From: Candidatus Competibacteraceae bacterium
GTDB lineage: Bacteria; Bacteroidota; Bacteroidia; CAIKAF01
Assembly: GCA_014879445.1 (NCBI GenBank)
Contig: JACSSC010000039.1
Location: forward strand, 82,757 to 146,756
Direction of reading: 5' to 3'
Length of the DNA: 64,000 bases
Position 1 is the first letter of the stretch. Each line of letters opens with the position of its first letter. A program made the position numbers and the translations under genes. This document shows positions 10,301-19,291 of this stretch, piece by piece. A model generated the notes under the pieces. The model searched no databases and was not told where the DNA came from. It worked only from the letters and a program-made list of their open reading frames with translations.

Positions 10301-11077
10301 GCCTGTAAAATCGGCCACAATGTTTCTGGCTCCACTGTAAACGGTTTGTGCTGTGCCCGGCACATCTGCCGTATGTATGCGGTTCAATGAAACCAGCACT
10401 TCTCCATTTTCTGCGTCTATATATAACCATTGCCTTTGCATTGGTTGATGTGCATATATATCCATTTTCCATGCCAGTCGAAATCTCGGTTGATTTTCAT
10501 AATTTGCATCTTTTGCTACAATCACCAACTGTGGCGCAGGATAGTAGGTGGCCTGCGGATTCATGGTTTCCTGACGTAATAAATTTTCTTCTGTTTCAAT
10601 CTCCCATTTGTATTGCTGTGCACCTACATACATTAAGGCACGCTGAATCGCAAAATCCTTGCTTATGGTCGGATTGGTATTTGTTATATCTGTGGCGTAT
10701 GCTTCTCCATTCATGGATACTATCTTCCCATCGGAACCTATATGTATGTGATACATAGCAAATTCAACAGGTATATGATGAAAATATTGCTGAAATGTGA
10801 TGTGATGCATCCCAAGCATATCGGTTTGTTGTTTCATCATCTTCCAGTCGGATGCATCTTTGTCTTTTGTTAGTTTCTTCAATATTGTGGGTGTATGAAT
10901 GGCATCTACCGGAGTGTTGAATATAATATGTTGCGGTATGGGATTGTCTGATTTTAGACGTATAAGCGATGCATTGCTGAAATATTTATCGGCTTCTGAA
11001 CCGGTAAGAATGCGCTGCGATAATCCAGAAAGAAATGTTAGCGAGATAATACAAAGCAGAAGGTAAATGCGATTCAT
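7352..11077 (-). CDS. Secreted M4 (thermolysin-family) metalloprotease with PKD, CUB and T9SS sorting domains
   Basis: A 1241-residue extracellular protease. In order: signal peptide (MNRIYLLLCIISLTFLSGLSQ), thermolysin-type propeptide (about 30-235), M4 catalytic domain with the zinc motif HEITH at residues 379-383 (Glu380 catalytic) plus the downstream NESFSDIFG zinc ligand and GGVHTNSGV segment with the family's C-terminal histidine, a PKD domain (FLWNFGDGNTS), a CUB-like domain (YDYLYIYDGPD), a second PKD (WLWDFGDGNQ), a beta-rich region, a third PKD-like repeat (WIWDGPSFSS) and a T9SS type A tail (SIYPNPSTDKVYV). The tail predicts export through T9SS and cleavage by PorU. The role is probably extracellular protein digestion. 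All catalytic residues seem intact. It leads its strand block; TATCTTTA, one base off the -7 consensus, lies just upstream. Confidence 0.93.
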   Translation of the reverse strand: MNRIYLLLCIISLTFLSGLSQRILTGSEADKYFSNASLIRLKSDNPIPQHIIFNTPVDAIHTPTILKKLTKDKDASDWKMMKQQTDMLGMHHITFQQYFHHIPVEFAMYHIHIGSDGKIVSMNGEAYATDITNTNPTISKDFAIQRALMYVGAQQYKWEIETEENLLRQETMNPQATYYPAPQLVIVAKDANYENQPRFRLAWKMDIYAHQPMQRQWLYIDAENGEVLVSLNRIHTADVPGTAQTVYSGARNIVADFTGSIYRLRETGRGNGIETYNMNQGTNYGSAVDFTDSDNNWNNVNAQLDQYAGDAHWGAEMSYDYFFLTFSRNSIDNNGFKLRSYVHYDVNYNNAYWDGQRMTYGDGNGTTFYPLTSIDITGHEITHGLTEYTAGLIYQNESGALNESFSDIFGVCVDYFARGGNLNQNPIWRIGEEATPSGNGIRSMNNPNLFSDPDTYTGTHWYTGTADNGGVHTNSGVQNYWFYLLVMGGSGTNDLSNSFNVTGQGFGIASAVAYRNLSVYLTPNSNYADARYYAIQSAIDLYGPCTPQVEAVTNAWYAVGVGMPYSPTVAAGFSTPSTLFCAAPVSVQFYNQSTNAGSFLWNFGDGNTSTSINPNHIYMNPGAYNVKLVANGGACGLDSIIQTQYIIIHDSIPCAITLNPTGASQTQTSCSGTLYDSGGLNGNYQDNSNAVITIAPNGASYITLQFTQFGFEQDYDYLYIYDGPDITSPLIGQYSGTSLPNGGTIVSSGGSITLRQYSDVSVTDQGFICHWQCTLPTTPPSPDFNATALTSCNGFVQFIDLTTQGANTWLWDFGDGNQANIQNPSHTYLNDGVYDVTLTVTNNIGSNTIIKPAYITIDRPDAPIVFNQGACDSSSFTLNASATGLINWYYQLSDNNPFHSGSSFTTPLLNNSTTYYVEQVVSAPLQYVGPVNSSFGSGGMHNNTSTQYLTFTVNKPLTLLSVWVNSGSAGNRTVTLWDNAGNIIDTRYVYIPSGQSRISLNFDLLPGTNYRLGGSEMNLYRNNTGPTYPYAIAGLISITGSSAGSQYYYYFYDWEIQEEDCVSPRVPIEAIIGNIIAGFTTNINGLQVDFYSTATNATSWIWDGPSFSSTVQNPTHTFPTWGTYNIRHIANGIGCTDTIYSDIILFESGIDGNATATTSVSIYPNPSTDKVYVNISLSQQNNLDFEITDALGRVVRRWHIEKSVTDWMQIPIDIQSFASGMYWLNIYQLKQKLGVWKIVKQ

Positions 11078-11138
11078 GTTTTAAAATTTATTTAAAGATA
11101 GTGATTTTTAGTGTAGGAGAATGAAAAATAACGGTGTG

Positions 11139-13169
11139 TTATTTCTCAATTCTAATTTCTACACGTCTATTTTTTTGCCGGTTGTTGGGATTGTCTGTTC
11201 CATCAACATTCGTGTTTTCTACTGCCGGTTTGGATTTTCCATACCATTTTTTCTGAATCCTACCGGCATTTATTCCATTTCGTATGAGCCAATTAGCGGC
11301 AGCGTTTACACGATTTTTTGATAATGTTATGTTAAATCCGTCTGAGCTGATATGGTCGGTATGTCCTTCCAAATATACTTTATAATCAGGATTACGCTTG
11401 AGGTAATCTCTTACTTGTTCTAATACACGAATGGACTCTTCTCGCAGGTCGTACACATGATAATCAAAATAGATATTGGATGGCGTAAACGAATCTGCTG
11501 TCTTGGTTTCACTTGCGTCGGCTATGACAGGAGCAGGTTCCAGATAAATGTCCAACTCAATGGATGCTTTAAGCGGATTCTCAAAACGAGAATGAAATGA
11601 TTGCTGATGACTTTTGTATCCGGTGGCTGTGACATCTAGCTTGAAATTTTTTGAAAATGGTACTTCTCCTTTAAAAACCCCAGTAGCTGATTCTTCTACC
11701 TGAATCATTGCATCAATACCACTTTGTAAAATTTCTGTATTTGCAGATATCGGCTGTTTGGTTGTTGCGTCATATACGCTAATAGTTAACGGAATTTTTA
11801 CATCATCCAGTAATGTGAGTTTGTAAATATCTTTTTCACCCTCTCCTCCCTTCCGGTCTGAATCAAAGTATGCAGTTTTTTCGTCTGCTGTGAAGAAAAT
11901 GAATACATCATTGGATGGCGTGTTAATCGGGTATCCAAAATTAATCGGTGTGCTCCATGCTCCATTCTCCCATTTGGATTTGAAAAAATCGAATCCCCCC
12001 ATCGAATTATGCCCTTGTGAGCTGAAGTAAAGTGTTTTTCCGTCTGCACTTATGAATACGCAATCTTCGTCATAGGGTGTATTAATGGTGGACCCTATAT
12101 TACTGGGTTGAGACCATTTTTTGGTTGATGAATTGTACTCGGTTTTGAATATATCCATGCTGCCATTTGTGGTGAGCTTCTCATGATTGCTGGTGAAATA
12201 AATGGTCTTTCCATCTGCCGTCATCGAGGCGTGTGTCTCCCTGTATTTGGTGCTTACGGCGCTTAGTTTCTTGGGAGCGCTCCATTCTTTTCCGTCATAG
12301 TTCGACTCGTATATATCACCCTTCCCCTTGTAGCGATAGATAAAAAGTTTCTTGCCATCTGCCGAAAGCCATACCGGCGCTTCGTGATCGGAAGTGTTGA
12401 TTTTCCCTTTGATCTTCTTTGCTGCCGACCATTCCCCATTTTTGGCCTTTTGCGAAAAATAAATGTCTTCGTATTGATATACATCGCCCGTTGGCGTTTT
12501 GCCACCGGTATTGCCCGACCTGCGTGATGTGAATACCAAAAGTGTTTCGTCGGCATTTACTACAGCGGTGTAATCAGGGTATTTGGAATTTATTTTCTTT
12601 CCTAAGTTTTCAAACACAACCACCATCGTGTCGCGTGTTAGATTAATACCGTTCTCACATTGCGCAATCCGTAGTTCGCACAACGATATATCATCCCTCA
12701 ATTCTTGCTTGTTTTTCTTTTTCGCTTTTTCTAATCCTTGTTGCGCCAAGATGATTACTTCTCTATATTTTGTAATGGCCTTATGAAACATCCCGGCTTG
12801 ATGTAGGGCTTCGGCTAACTGAAAAAGCGTGGTTTCTTTATATGTAGGGTCTAGTTCAATCGCTTTCTCTAAGTAGGTTGTTGACTGCATCTTGTTGTTC
12901 ATTGTGAAATAGATATTGCCAATCTGATAATTAAGTCGGGCATGGTTGGGATTAAAGTCGTGTGCTTTCAGATACAGGTCTAACGCCTTTTCGTAATACG
13001 ATGGTCCTTGATCATAATATTTATTTGCCCTGTCGTAATTCGCAACGGCTTTCTTAAGCAATTGTTTGTTGAATGGAAAATTCTCTTCCTTAAATTCAAC
13101 ATGCTGTGCAAATGAATATAGCGTGCCGGTTATAATTAGTATGCCGGTAAGAATGTTTTTTGTTTTCAT
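11139..13169 (-). CDS. OmpA-family protein with TPR, beta-propeller and carboxypeptidase-regulatory-like domains (PorE-like)
   Basis: About 676 residues from the Met at 13169. Domain order: signal peptide (MKTKNILTGILIITGTLYSFAQ), TPR repeats (YYEKALDLYLKAHDFNP...LEKAIELDP), PD40/WD40-like propeller blades (SADGKKLFIYR, SADGKTLYFSSQG), a carboxypeptidase-regulatory-like beta-sandwich, and a C-terminal OmpA peptidoglycan-binding domain (VYLEGHTDHISS...NRRVEIRIEK). This is the same four-part order as PorE of Porphyromonas gingivalis, a T9SS component that ties the machine to peptidoglycan. Unlike PorE there is no lipobox Cys; it looks secreted by signal peptidase I. The track start at 13205 was rejected because a consensus -7 box lies inside that extension and the signal peptide starts at the second Met. 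Membership of the T9SS core is likely but not certain; many OmpA paralogues share this layout. Confidence 0.82.
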   Translation of the reverse strand: MKTKNILTGILIITGTLYSFAQHVEFKEENFPFNKQLLKKAVANYDRANKYYDQGPSYYEKALDLYLKAHDFNPNHARLNYQIGNIYFTMNNKMQSTTYLEKAIELDPTYKETTLFQLAEALHQAGMFHKAITKYREVIILAQQGLEKAKKKNKQELRDDISLCELRIAQCENGINLTRDTMVVVFENLGKKINSKYPDYTAVVNADETLLVFTSRRSGNTGGKTPTGDVYQYEDIYFSQKAKNGEWSAAKKIKGKINTSDHEAPVWLSADGKKLFIYRYKGKGDIYESNYDGKEWSAPKKLSAVSTKYRETHASMTADGKTIYFTSNHEKLTTNGSMDIFKTEYNSSTKKWSQPSNIGSTINTPYDEDCVFISADGKTLYFSSQGHNSMGGFDFFKSKWENGAWSTPINFGYPINTPSNDVFIFFTADEKTAYFDSDRKGGEGEKDIYKLTLLDDVKIPLTISVYDATTKQPISANTEILQSGIDAMIQVEESATGVFKGEVPFSKNFKLDVTATGYKSHQQSFHSRFENPLKASIELDIYLEPAPVIADASETKTADSFTPSNIYFDYHVYDLREESIRVLEQVRDYLKRNPDYKVYLEGHTDHISSDGFNITLSKNRVNAAANWLIRNGINAGRIQKKWYGKSKPAVENTNVDGTDNPNNRQKNRRVEIRIEK

Positions 13170-13188
13170 GAAGCGGTAATTTGTGTAC

Positions 13189-13196
13189 CAAATATA
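13189..13196 (-). promoter_or_regulatory. Bacteroidota -7 promoter box for the PorE-like gene
   Basis: The minus strand reads TATATTTG, an exact match to the Bacteroidota sigma-ABfr -7 consensus TAnnTTTG, about 20 nt before the chosen ATG. No clear -33 TTTG is found at the usual spacing. The box lies inside the longer track ORF and therefore argues for the downstream start. Confidence 0.45.
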
Positions 13197-13240
13197 ATAA
13201 TTCAATCTATTTGGATACTTTCTAACTCAAATTACTCCCT

Positions 13241-16200
13241 TTATGATTTGCCTTTTCTTCTTTCTTTGATGCCATCTACAATCGAATACACTACGGGTAC
13301 AAGATATACCGTTAGTATCAGCGATGATATCAGTCCGCCAATGATTACCCATGCCAATCCGTTTTTCCATTCGCTCGCTGTTCCTTTTGCCATGGCGATA
13401 GGCAACATCCCAAAGGCCATGGCTAATGTCGTCATCAGTATGGGGCGCATCCTACCCTTACCGGCTTTTATCAATGCTTCTCGGTAATGCATGCCGCCTG
13501 CCTTGAGTTGATTAGTGAAGTCAACTATTAAAATGGCATTTTTGGCTACCAATCCCATCAACATAATCATGCCAAGTAAGGCAAATAAACTGATGTTGCT
13601 TAATGAAAGATTTAAGGCCAAAAATGCGCCAATAACGGCTACCGGTATGGAGAATAAAACTACAAACGGATATATGAAACTATCATATAGCGCTACCATG
13701 ATGAGATAAATTAGAATAAAGGATATAAGCAATACCGAACCTAATGCGCCAAAACTATCATTCTGTCGCTTAATGTCACTGCCCCATGCCATCGTGATTT
13801 CTTCAGGCAACGGATGCTGTGTCATATAGCTTTTTACATCGTCGGCTACCGTGCCTGATGGTCGCCCTAATGCCTCGGCTGTTAGTGTTACCGATGATTG
13901 CCTGTCTTTGCGTTCTAGCAATGATGGTGAACTGGCCTGCACTACTTCGGCAAATTGCCCAACTTCTATAGCTATACCCATCGGATTGACGATAACAAGA
14001 TGCTGAACATCTTCATAGTGGGCGCGGCTAAATTCATCCAACCATATCCTGATTGGATATTCAGTACCACCCTCTGTGATACTCGCCTCGTCGTTGCCTG
14101 CATATGCTGTTCGCAAATTTATCCCCGTTAATGATGCATTTAGCCCCAGCCGCTGCATCTTGTCATAATCGGGTATAACCTGATACTCCGGACTCCCTTC
14201 TTCAACTGATAATCTCACATTATCAGCCCCGGGTATTTCACTTATCACCTCTTTTAAATGATGTGCTGTGCGCATTACCAAATTCAAATCTGCACCGCTT
14301 AATGTAATCTCAATCGGCGCTGATCGGGGTATTAATCCTAATGTGGCAATGGAATAGTTGATACCCGGATATTTCTCCGATAGGTCGCTGCGCAATTCTT
14401 GCATGTAGGCTTCTGTTGATATATATTTTTTCTTTTCCGACGACTTGAGCTGTATGGTAAATTCCGTTTTGTATGACAACCCTACACCCAAACTGCCTAT
14501 CCCTGTGCCCGGCCCGCCTACATTACTGAAAACGGACTCCACATAGGGCGACGACAGTATGTATTGCTCAATTTCATTTGAAATCTGATTGTTTTTCGAT
14601 AGGGGAGTGGTTTTGTCAAATTCCATGCTCATGCGAAATTTTCCCTGATCTCCGGTCGAAATCAATTCTTTACCAATAATTCCCTGCTTCATCATGATGC
14701 CGGTAAGTGCAAACAGAAAAATTACTATGCCCCCAAATATGAGTTTATGATTCAAAACCCATTGCAGTTGCCTTCCGTATGCTTCTGTAAAACGGTTAAG
14801 CTGATGCTCAAACCACAATAAAAATCGATTGAAAAAATTTGTGGGCTGCAAATCTTCCTTCTTCCCAATTCGTGAAGCCATCCAAGGGGTAAGCGTAAAT
14901 CCTACTAATAAGCTAGTAAGCGTGGATGTAATCACAACCACCGAAAATTGCCTGAGCATATCGGCTACAAATACTTCAAGAAATAGAATCGGGAAAAATA
15001 CGACTACGTCAACCAATGTAATGGATAAGGCCGAAAATCCAATCTCCATCCTGCCATCCATGGCTGCTTTTTTCTTCTCTTTTCCCATGTCTAAATGCCG
15101 CTGTATATTCTCCAATACTACTGTAGCATCGTCAACAAGTATTCCTATGATTAACGACATGGCCAATAGCGTCATCAGGTTGAGGGTGTATCCAAGTAAC
15201 CACATTACGGCAAATGCGGTAACCAGTGATGTGGGTATAGCAACCAATACAATGAGTGAGTTTCTGAAGCTGCGAAGAAACAATAGCATCACAATGGATA
15301 CTAATATGACAGCTAAAATCAAATCAAATACAACCGAATTTACGGCCGCTATCGTGTTGTCCGTACTGTCATCTGCTATGATGAATTTTACTTCCTGTTC
15401 TGCATGCTGATTTTCTATCTTGCTGAGGGTTTTTCTTACTTCTTTTGATACATCTACGGCATTCGCATCACCTTGCTTTTTTATCAGCAATCCAATCCCA
15501 TCTTTGCCGTTGTATCTGCTGTACGACCCAACCTCTCGGATGGTGTCGGTTACTGTTGCTACATCTTTTACATATATCGGGCTGCCCGGCACAGGCATGC
15601 CTATTTGTACATGCTCGATATCATATACCGAGGTGTATTTTCCTGTTAATCGAACCGAATTACGCTCGTCTGAGGTTTGCACCTTGCCTGATGGTATATC
15701 CATGCCCGAACGCTTAATGGATTCGGTCAGTTGAAGCATGGATACTTTGTAATGTCGTAGCTTGTCAGGGTCTGCTTTTACCTGTATTTCGCGTTCATTC
15801 CCTCCCAACATGGTAATCTCTGCCACACCTTTGATTTGTTGTATCTGTGGCAAAAAATCGTCTTTCATGCGCTGGTAAAATTCTTTGGCCGGCATGTTGC
15901 CGGTGGCGCTCACCGACATGATGGGCAAATCGTTGGGCGATACTTTGCTCATTACTGGATTCTGAATGTCTGCCGGCAAATCTTTGCGTATGTTGTCAAT
16001 GTAACGCTGCGCATCCTGCATCGTCTTGTCTAAGTCGGTACCATATTTCAAATTGGCTATGACTACCGACGCATTCGGCAGCGATTTGGTTACGATATAA
16101 TCTACTCCCTCCAAATTCGCCAACGCATCTTCTATCTTTCTCGATACTGATGTCTCTACTTCCTGAGGGTCAGCCCCAGGATATCCCGTTTTTATTACTA

Positions 16201-16333
16201 CCACCGGCTGATTAAAGTCGGGCATGAGTTCATAACTCAGATTCTTGTACCCTATATACCCCAATAGGATAAAGATACTGAATAATACAATGATGAGTGA
16301 GGGTCGCCTGATAGATATTTCGGTTATGTTCAT
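13241..16333 (-). CDS. RND multidrug efflux permease (AcrB/HAE1-type)
   Basis: A full-length (1030 residues) inner-membrane proton-driven exporter. It opens with ITEISIRRPSLIIVLFSIFILLGYIG, has the large periplasmic porter domains, and carries the proton-relay Asp pair in TM4 (IGILVDDATVVLENI) and the relay Lys in TM10 (LMGLVAKNAILIVDFTNQ). The ASP pair and lack of heavy-metal (CusA-type) Met pairs point to organic substrates. It is the last of nine consecutive minus-strand genes; the adaptor is 32 bp upstream and the outer-membrane channel just beyond, giving a complete tripartite pump. The TetR gene at the far end of the operon is the likely regulator. Substrate unknown; a link to redox-active compounds is suggested only by the cytochrome and MOSC genes in the same run. 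Confidence 0.95.
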   Translation of the reverse strand: MNITEISIRRPSLIIVLFSIFILLGYIGYKNLSYELMPDFNQPVVVIKTGYPGADPQEVETSVSRKIEDALANLEGVDYIVTKSLPNASVVIANLKYGTDLDKTMQDAQRYIDNIRKDLPADIQNPVMSKVSPNDLPIMSVSATGNMPAKEFYQRMKDDFLPQIQQIKGVAEITMLGGNEREIQVKADPDKLRHYKVSMLQLTESIKRSGMDIPSGKVQTSDERNSVRLTGKYTSVYDIEHVQIGMPVPGSPIYVKDVATVTDTIREVGSYSRYNGKDGIGLLIKKQGDANAVDVSKEVRKTLSKIENQHAEQEVKFIIADDSTDNTIAAVNSVVFDLILAVILVSIVMLLFLRSFRNSLIVLVAIPTSLVTAFAVMWLLGYTLNLMTLLAMSLIIGILVDDATVVLENIQRHLDMGKEKKKAAMDGRMEIGFSALSITLVDVVVFFPILFLEVFVADMLRQFSVVVITSTLTSLLVGFTLTPWMASRIGKKEDLQPTNFFNRFLLWFEHQLNRFTEAYGRQLQWVLNHKLIFGGIVIFLFALTGIMMKQGIIGKELISTGDQGKFRMSMEFDKTTPLSKNNQISNEIEQYILSSPYVESVFSNVGGPGTGIGSLGVGLSYKTEFTIQLKSSEKKKYISTEAYMQELRSDLSEKYPGINYSIATLGLIPRSAPIEITLSGADLNLVMRTAHHLKEVISEIPGADNVRLSVEEGSPEYQVIPDYDKMQRLGLNASLTGINLRTAYAGNDEASITEGGTEYPIRIWLDEFSRAHYEDVQHLVIVNPMGIAIEVGQFAEVVQASSPSLLERKDRQSSVTLTAEALGRPSGTVADDVKSYMTQHPLPEEITMAWGSDIKRQNDSFGALGSVLLISFILIYLIMVALYDSFIYPFVVLFSIPVAVIGAFLALNLSLSNISLFALLGMIMLMGLVAKNAILIVDFTNQLKAGGMHYREALIKAGKGRMRPILMTTLAMAFGMLPIAMAKGTASEWKNGLAWVIIGGLISSLILTVYLVPVVYSIVDGIKERRKGKS

Positions 16334-16365
16334 ATTCCTTTTTTTGAGTGCATCTTCGTTTATTC

Positions 16366-17445
16366 TTAATTTCTTTCGGCAGGTCTAACGGATGCGCCTT
16401 CATACAGATTCATATATCCTCCTGTTATGATGATGTCACCCGACGATAATCCTGATGATATGATAACCTGGTTTTTGATTCGCTGCTCTATTCGAACCAT
16501 TCGCAATACGGCCTTCCCGTTTTCTATAACATACACCTGAGTACTCGAACCACTACCCGATATGCTTGATGCCGGTATGCTGATCTTCTTTTCTGTTGAC
16601 GATATTCCCGTATGCACAGTCCCAAACATGCCTGCTTTTATTTCCATCTCTTTAGTGTTGGCTACTCTAAACTGCACCGGAAAACTATTGCCCTGATTCG
16701 ATTTGCTGCCTGTCATGCTTACTTTGCCCTCTAACTTCCAATCCGGATATACATCAGCTGTTATTTGATGCAAATCGCCTACGTGGAACTGTGTTATCTT
16801 TTTCTCTGGTACCCATATGGTAAATCGCAAATGACTTATATCCGTAATCTGCATCACCGGTACGCCAGGCGCTGCATATGCACCAACTTCTGTTAGCTTT
16901 TGTGTTACAATACCCGAAAATGGTGCCGTAATCGTGGTCTTAGCTATTTGTTCGCGTAATGTGTTGCGCTGTACAATGGCAGTGGCTAACCCCAACTCCG
17001 CCTTCTCTAATTGAACGCCTTGTATAGCGTCTGCTGCCGCTAATATTTTGTATCGCTTTACATCGGCTTCTAATGATGCAATCTGTAATTCTACACTCTC
17101 TAACTGAAGTTTGAGCAGTGTGTTGTCGAGCTGAACCAACGGCTTGCCCTTCTCTACACGGTCGCCGAATTCTGCATATACGGCTGTTACTTTTCCCTGT
17201 ACCTCTGCGCTAATCTTACTTTCTCTATCGGGCTCAAATGTGCCACTGTAATCATGCGCATGCAGCACATCTCGCATCCTTACGGTATCTACCGGCACTA
17301 TCATCTCCTGCGCCTTGTCGTATTGATAAACTCTCGATACCGTTTTTTCTTTGTTCATCTTCAATCGCAATACAATCCCTATTATCATTACGACCGGAAT
17401 AATAAGCCATAAAATTTTTCTATTTATTCTTCTTTTGGTTTTCAT
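16366..17445 (-). CDS. RND efflux periplasmic adaptor (membrane fusion protein)
   Basis: A 359-residue adaptor that bridges the RND permease and the TolC channel. An N-terminal membrane anchor (ILWLIIPVVMIIGIVL) is followed by the lipoyl-like hairpin domain (GTFEPDRESKISAEVQGKV...VEKGKPLVQLDN), a coiled-coil hairpin (QLESVELQIASLEADVKRYK), the second lipoyl half (TTITAPFSGIVTQ) and the beta-barrel and membrane-proximal domains (SISGSGSSTQVYVIENGKA). No lipobox is visible, so it is anchored by the helix. The start codon is 2 bp from the stop of the TolC gene, implying translational coupling. Length and order match the HlyD/AcrA family. Confidence 0.93.
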   Translation of the reverse strand: MKTKRRINRKILWLIIPVVMIIGIVLRLKMNKEKTVSRVYQYDKAQEMIVPVDTVRMRDVLHAHDYSGTFEPDRESKISAEVQGKVTAVYAEFGDRVEKGKPLVQLDNTLLKLQLESVELQIASLEADVKRYKILAAADAIQGVQLEKAELGLATAIVQRNTLREQIAKTTITAPFSGIVTQKLTEVGAYAAPGVPVMQITDISHLRFTIWVPEKKITQFHVGDLHQITADVYPDWKLEGKVSMTGSKSNQGNSFPVQFRVANTKEMEIKAGMFGTVHTGISSTEKKISIPASSISGSGSSTQVYVIENGKAVLRMVRIEQRIKNQVIISSGLSSGDIIITGGYMNLYEGASVRPAERN

Positions 17446-17447
17446 GT

Positions 17448-18779
17448 TTACTTGTTTTGATTGTACAATTTATTTCCTGTTAATCTCTTGAGTTCTATGT
17501 CTGATTTTAAGTATTCTATTACTGCATTTACATACGTTTGTTCGGCTTCTCGTAAACTATTGTCGGACATCAATACATCATTGAGTGATGCCAGCCCTTG
17601 TCTGTGTTGTAATAAAACCTGATCGTATAGGGTGGTCGCTAATTGTATTTGCTTCTTCGCATTCTCCACCGTTTGATATGCTTGCTTGCGCTGCCTTATT
17701 GCATTTCCGGTTAGCATTTCATTCTGTTCTATTGATAGCTCAGTTTGTAGCTTACTGTTCTTTATTTCTGTTTTCTTTTGCTTGATCTTTCGTAGCGTTA
17801 TCGTGCCATCAAATAAGGGATAGCTAAACTGAACACCGGCAAATCCCATTGGGTAAAAGTTGATGAACTCATTCGGCGCTTTATCATATCCCAATCCCAT
17901 TGCTCCATACGTGGCATACATGGATAGCGATGGCAAATATGATAGCTTCAATGCCTTTAGTTCTGTTTGCAATCGCTTCTCCAGTATCTTGGCTATTTGT
18001 ATTTCGGTTGTTTCATGCCTCGAATAATCACCCGACTCAAATACGCTACCTAACTTTTCTACTTTTATCTCCCGACTCATCTCTATGCCCATCGTAAATA
18101 GCATAGCCGATATTACTTGCTCATATCTGTTTGATACGATTTCCTTCTGGGTGTTTAGTTGCGATATTTGTAATTCAATCTTCCCTACATCGCTTCTCTT
18201 AGCCATCTGCTGCGCTTGCAAACTACTCACAATTGTCAATAACTTCTTCATGTTTGCTATGCTGCTGTCTATATACCCAACCTGATATTCCAATGCTTGT
18301 GCATTGTAATACAATTGATGCATGTCGAACAAAAGTTGCTCCTCTGATTTTTGATATTGCAGCTTGCTGAGATCTATCCCTACTCTACTTCCCTCTATGC
18401 CACCAATCAGTTGCGGATTGAAGATCGGCATCGCTATCTGCCCATTGAAATTTAGGTTGTGCTGTACCCCAAACTGTACTTCTTTAAATTGCCCATCAGG
18501 CCCGCCAAATACTGATAACGGCATGAGCTGATAGGGCAAATCAATATAATATTTGTAATCAGCATTCCCCTGTATCTTAGGTATGAAACCGGCCTTCGCT
18601 TCTTTGTTCTTTTGCTCGCTAATCTCTATCCCGTTTCTCGATATTTCTAATGGCTTGTTATGCGCTATTGCTGTGTCCAAACATTGTTTTAAACTCCAGC
18701 TTTGCGACCATACTGATTGCCCACTCCATGCTATTAGCATGATGAGAATTTTTGCTTGTTTGTGAGTATTTACTAACAT
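17448..18779 (-). CDS. TolC-family outer membrane efflux channel
   Basis: The 443-residue outer-membrane component of the pump. A signal peptide (ILIMLIAWSGQSVWSQ) precedes the typical opening WSLKQCLDTAIAHNKPLEIS and two internally repeated outer-membrane-efflux-protein halves rich in long amphipathic helices (QKSEEQLLFDMHQLYYNAQ; IEQNEMLTGNAIRQRKQAYQ). Length is normal for TolC/OprM relatives. It is located 20 bp after the small membrane protein and 2 bp before the adaptor gene. In most Bacteroidota pump operons the order is also TolC, adaptor, permease or the reverse. Confidence 0.92.
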   Translation of the reverse strand: MLVNTHKQAKILIMLIAWSGQSVWSQSWSLKQCLDTAIAHNKPLEISRNGIEISEQKNKEAKAGFIPKIQGNADYKYYIDLPYQLMPLSVFGGPDGQFKEVQFGVQHNLNFNGQIAMPIFNPQLIGGIEGSRVGIDLSKLQYQKSEEQLLFDMHQLYYNAQALEYQVGYIDSSIANMKKLLTIVSSLQAQQMAKRSDVGKIELQISQLNTQKEIVSNRYEQVISAMLFTMGIEMSREIKVEKLGSVFESGDYSRHETTEIQIAKILEKRLQTELKALKLSYLPSLSMYATYGAMGLGYDKAPNEFINFYPMGFAGVQFSYPLFDGTITLRKIKQKKTEIKNSKLQTELSIEQNEMLTGNAIRQRKQAYQTVENAKKQIQLATTLYDQVLLQHRQGLASLNDVLMSDNSLREAEQTYVNAVIEYLKSDIELKRLTGNKLYNQNK

Positions 18780-18799
18780 AATGATATAAATTTTTTTAA

Positions 18800-19285
18800 T
18801 TAATCGTCATCCGTTTCTTGTGTCGTATGCCCGCCTGATTGCACTTGACTGCTCTTTTCCGGATGCCTTATATGCCCACCTGTATTTCCTACATAATAAC
18901 TAAGCAATACACTCAGCAGCGAGATAAATATAACAGCCCAAACGGTATATCTAGCCACTTTCCATTTTAGCCAATGTGCGGTTAGCGTAAATGCTGCAAC
19001 AAGCAACAGCGCCATTTGAATCATAAAATAGGGCTTGGCGGCTTCTTCATGGGCCTCAATGTCAGATTCTGATATGCCCGCTATCTGCGCTACTGTATCT
19101 TCTGATAATTCGCCCGAAAATAATACAGGAACTGTTGTCATGGCCGAAATCAGAAGTATAATCAATGCTGCAACTTTAACTCCTTGACTTCTAAATAGCA
19201 CACTGCCCACAAGTGTCAAAAATCCTATAAAGGTGCCAACAATGGGCACGTGGGTCAACATTAAATGTACTTGTACAGGGTTCAT
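18800..19285 (-). CDS. Small four-helix membrane protein (DUF2231-like)
   Basis: A 161-residue inner-membrane protein with four predicted helices. It opens with PVQVHLMLTHVPIVGTFIGFLTLVGSVLF, in which two His residues sit at the start of TM1, continues through an acidic stretch with a His (DIEAHEEAAKPYF) and ends in a hydrophilic, Gly/His/Thr-rich tail. Helix layout and the His in TM1 resemble DUF2231-type proteins, small membrane proteins often found beside cytochromes, which makes haem or quinone binding plausible. It starts 6 bp after the c-type cytochrome gene. I cannot assign a function; family placement is tentative. Confidence 0.65.
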   Translation of the reverse strand: MNPVQVHLMLTHVPIVGTFIGFLTLVGSVLFRSQGVKVAALIILLISAMTTVPVLFSGELSEDTVAQIAGISESDIEAHEEAAKPYFMIQMALLLVAAFTLTAHWLKWKVARYTVWAVIFISLLSVLLSYYVGNTGGHIRHPEKSSQVQSGGHTTQETDDD

Positions 19286-19291
19286 CGTTTG

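Noticed and set aside
14829-15410. 193-residue plus-strand ORF inside the RND gene
   Set aside because: Antisense shadow of a full-length, motif-complete gene.
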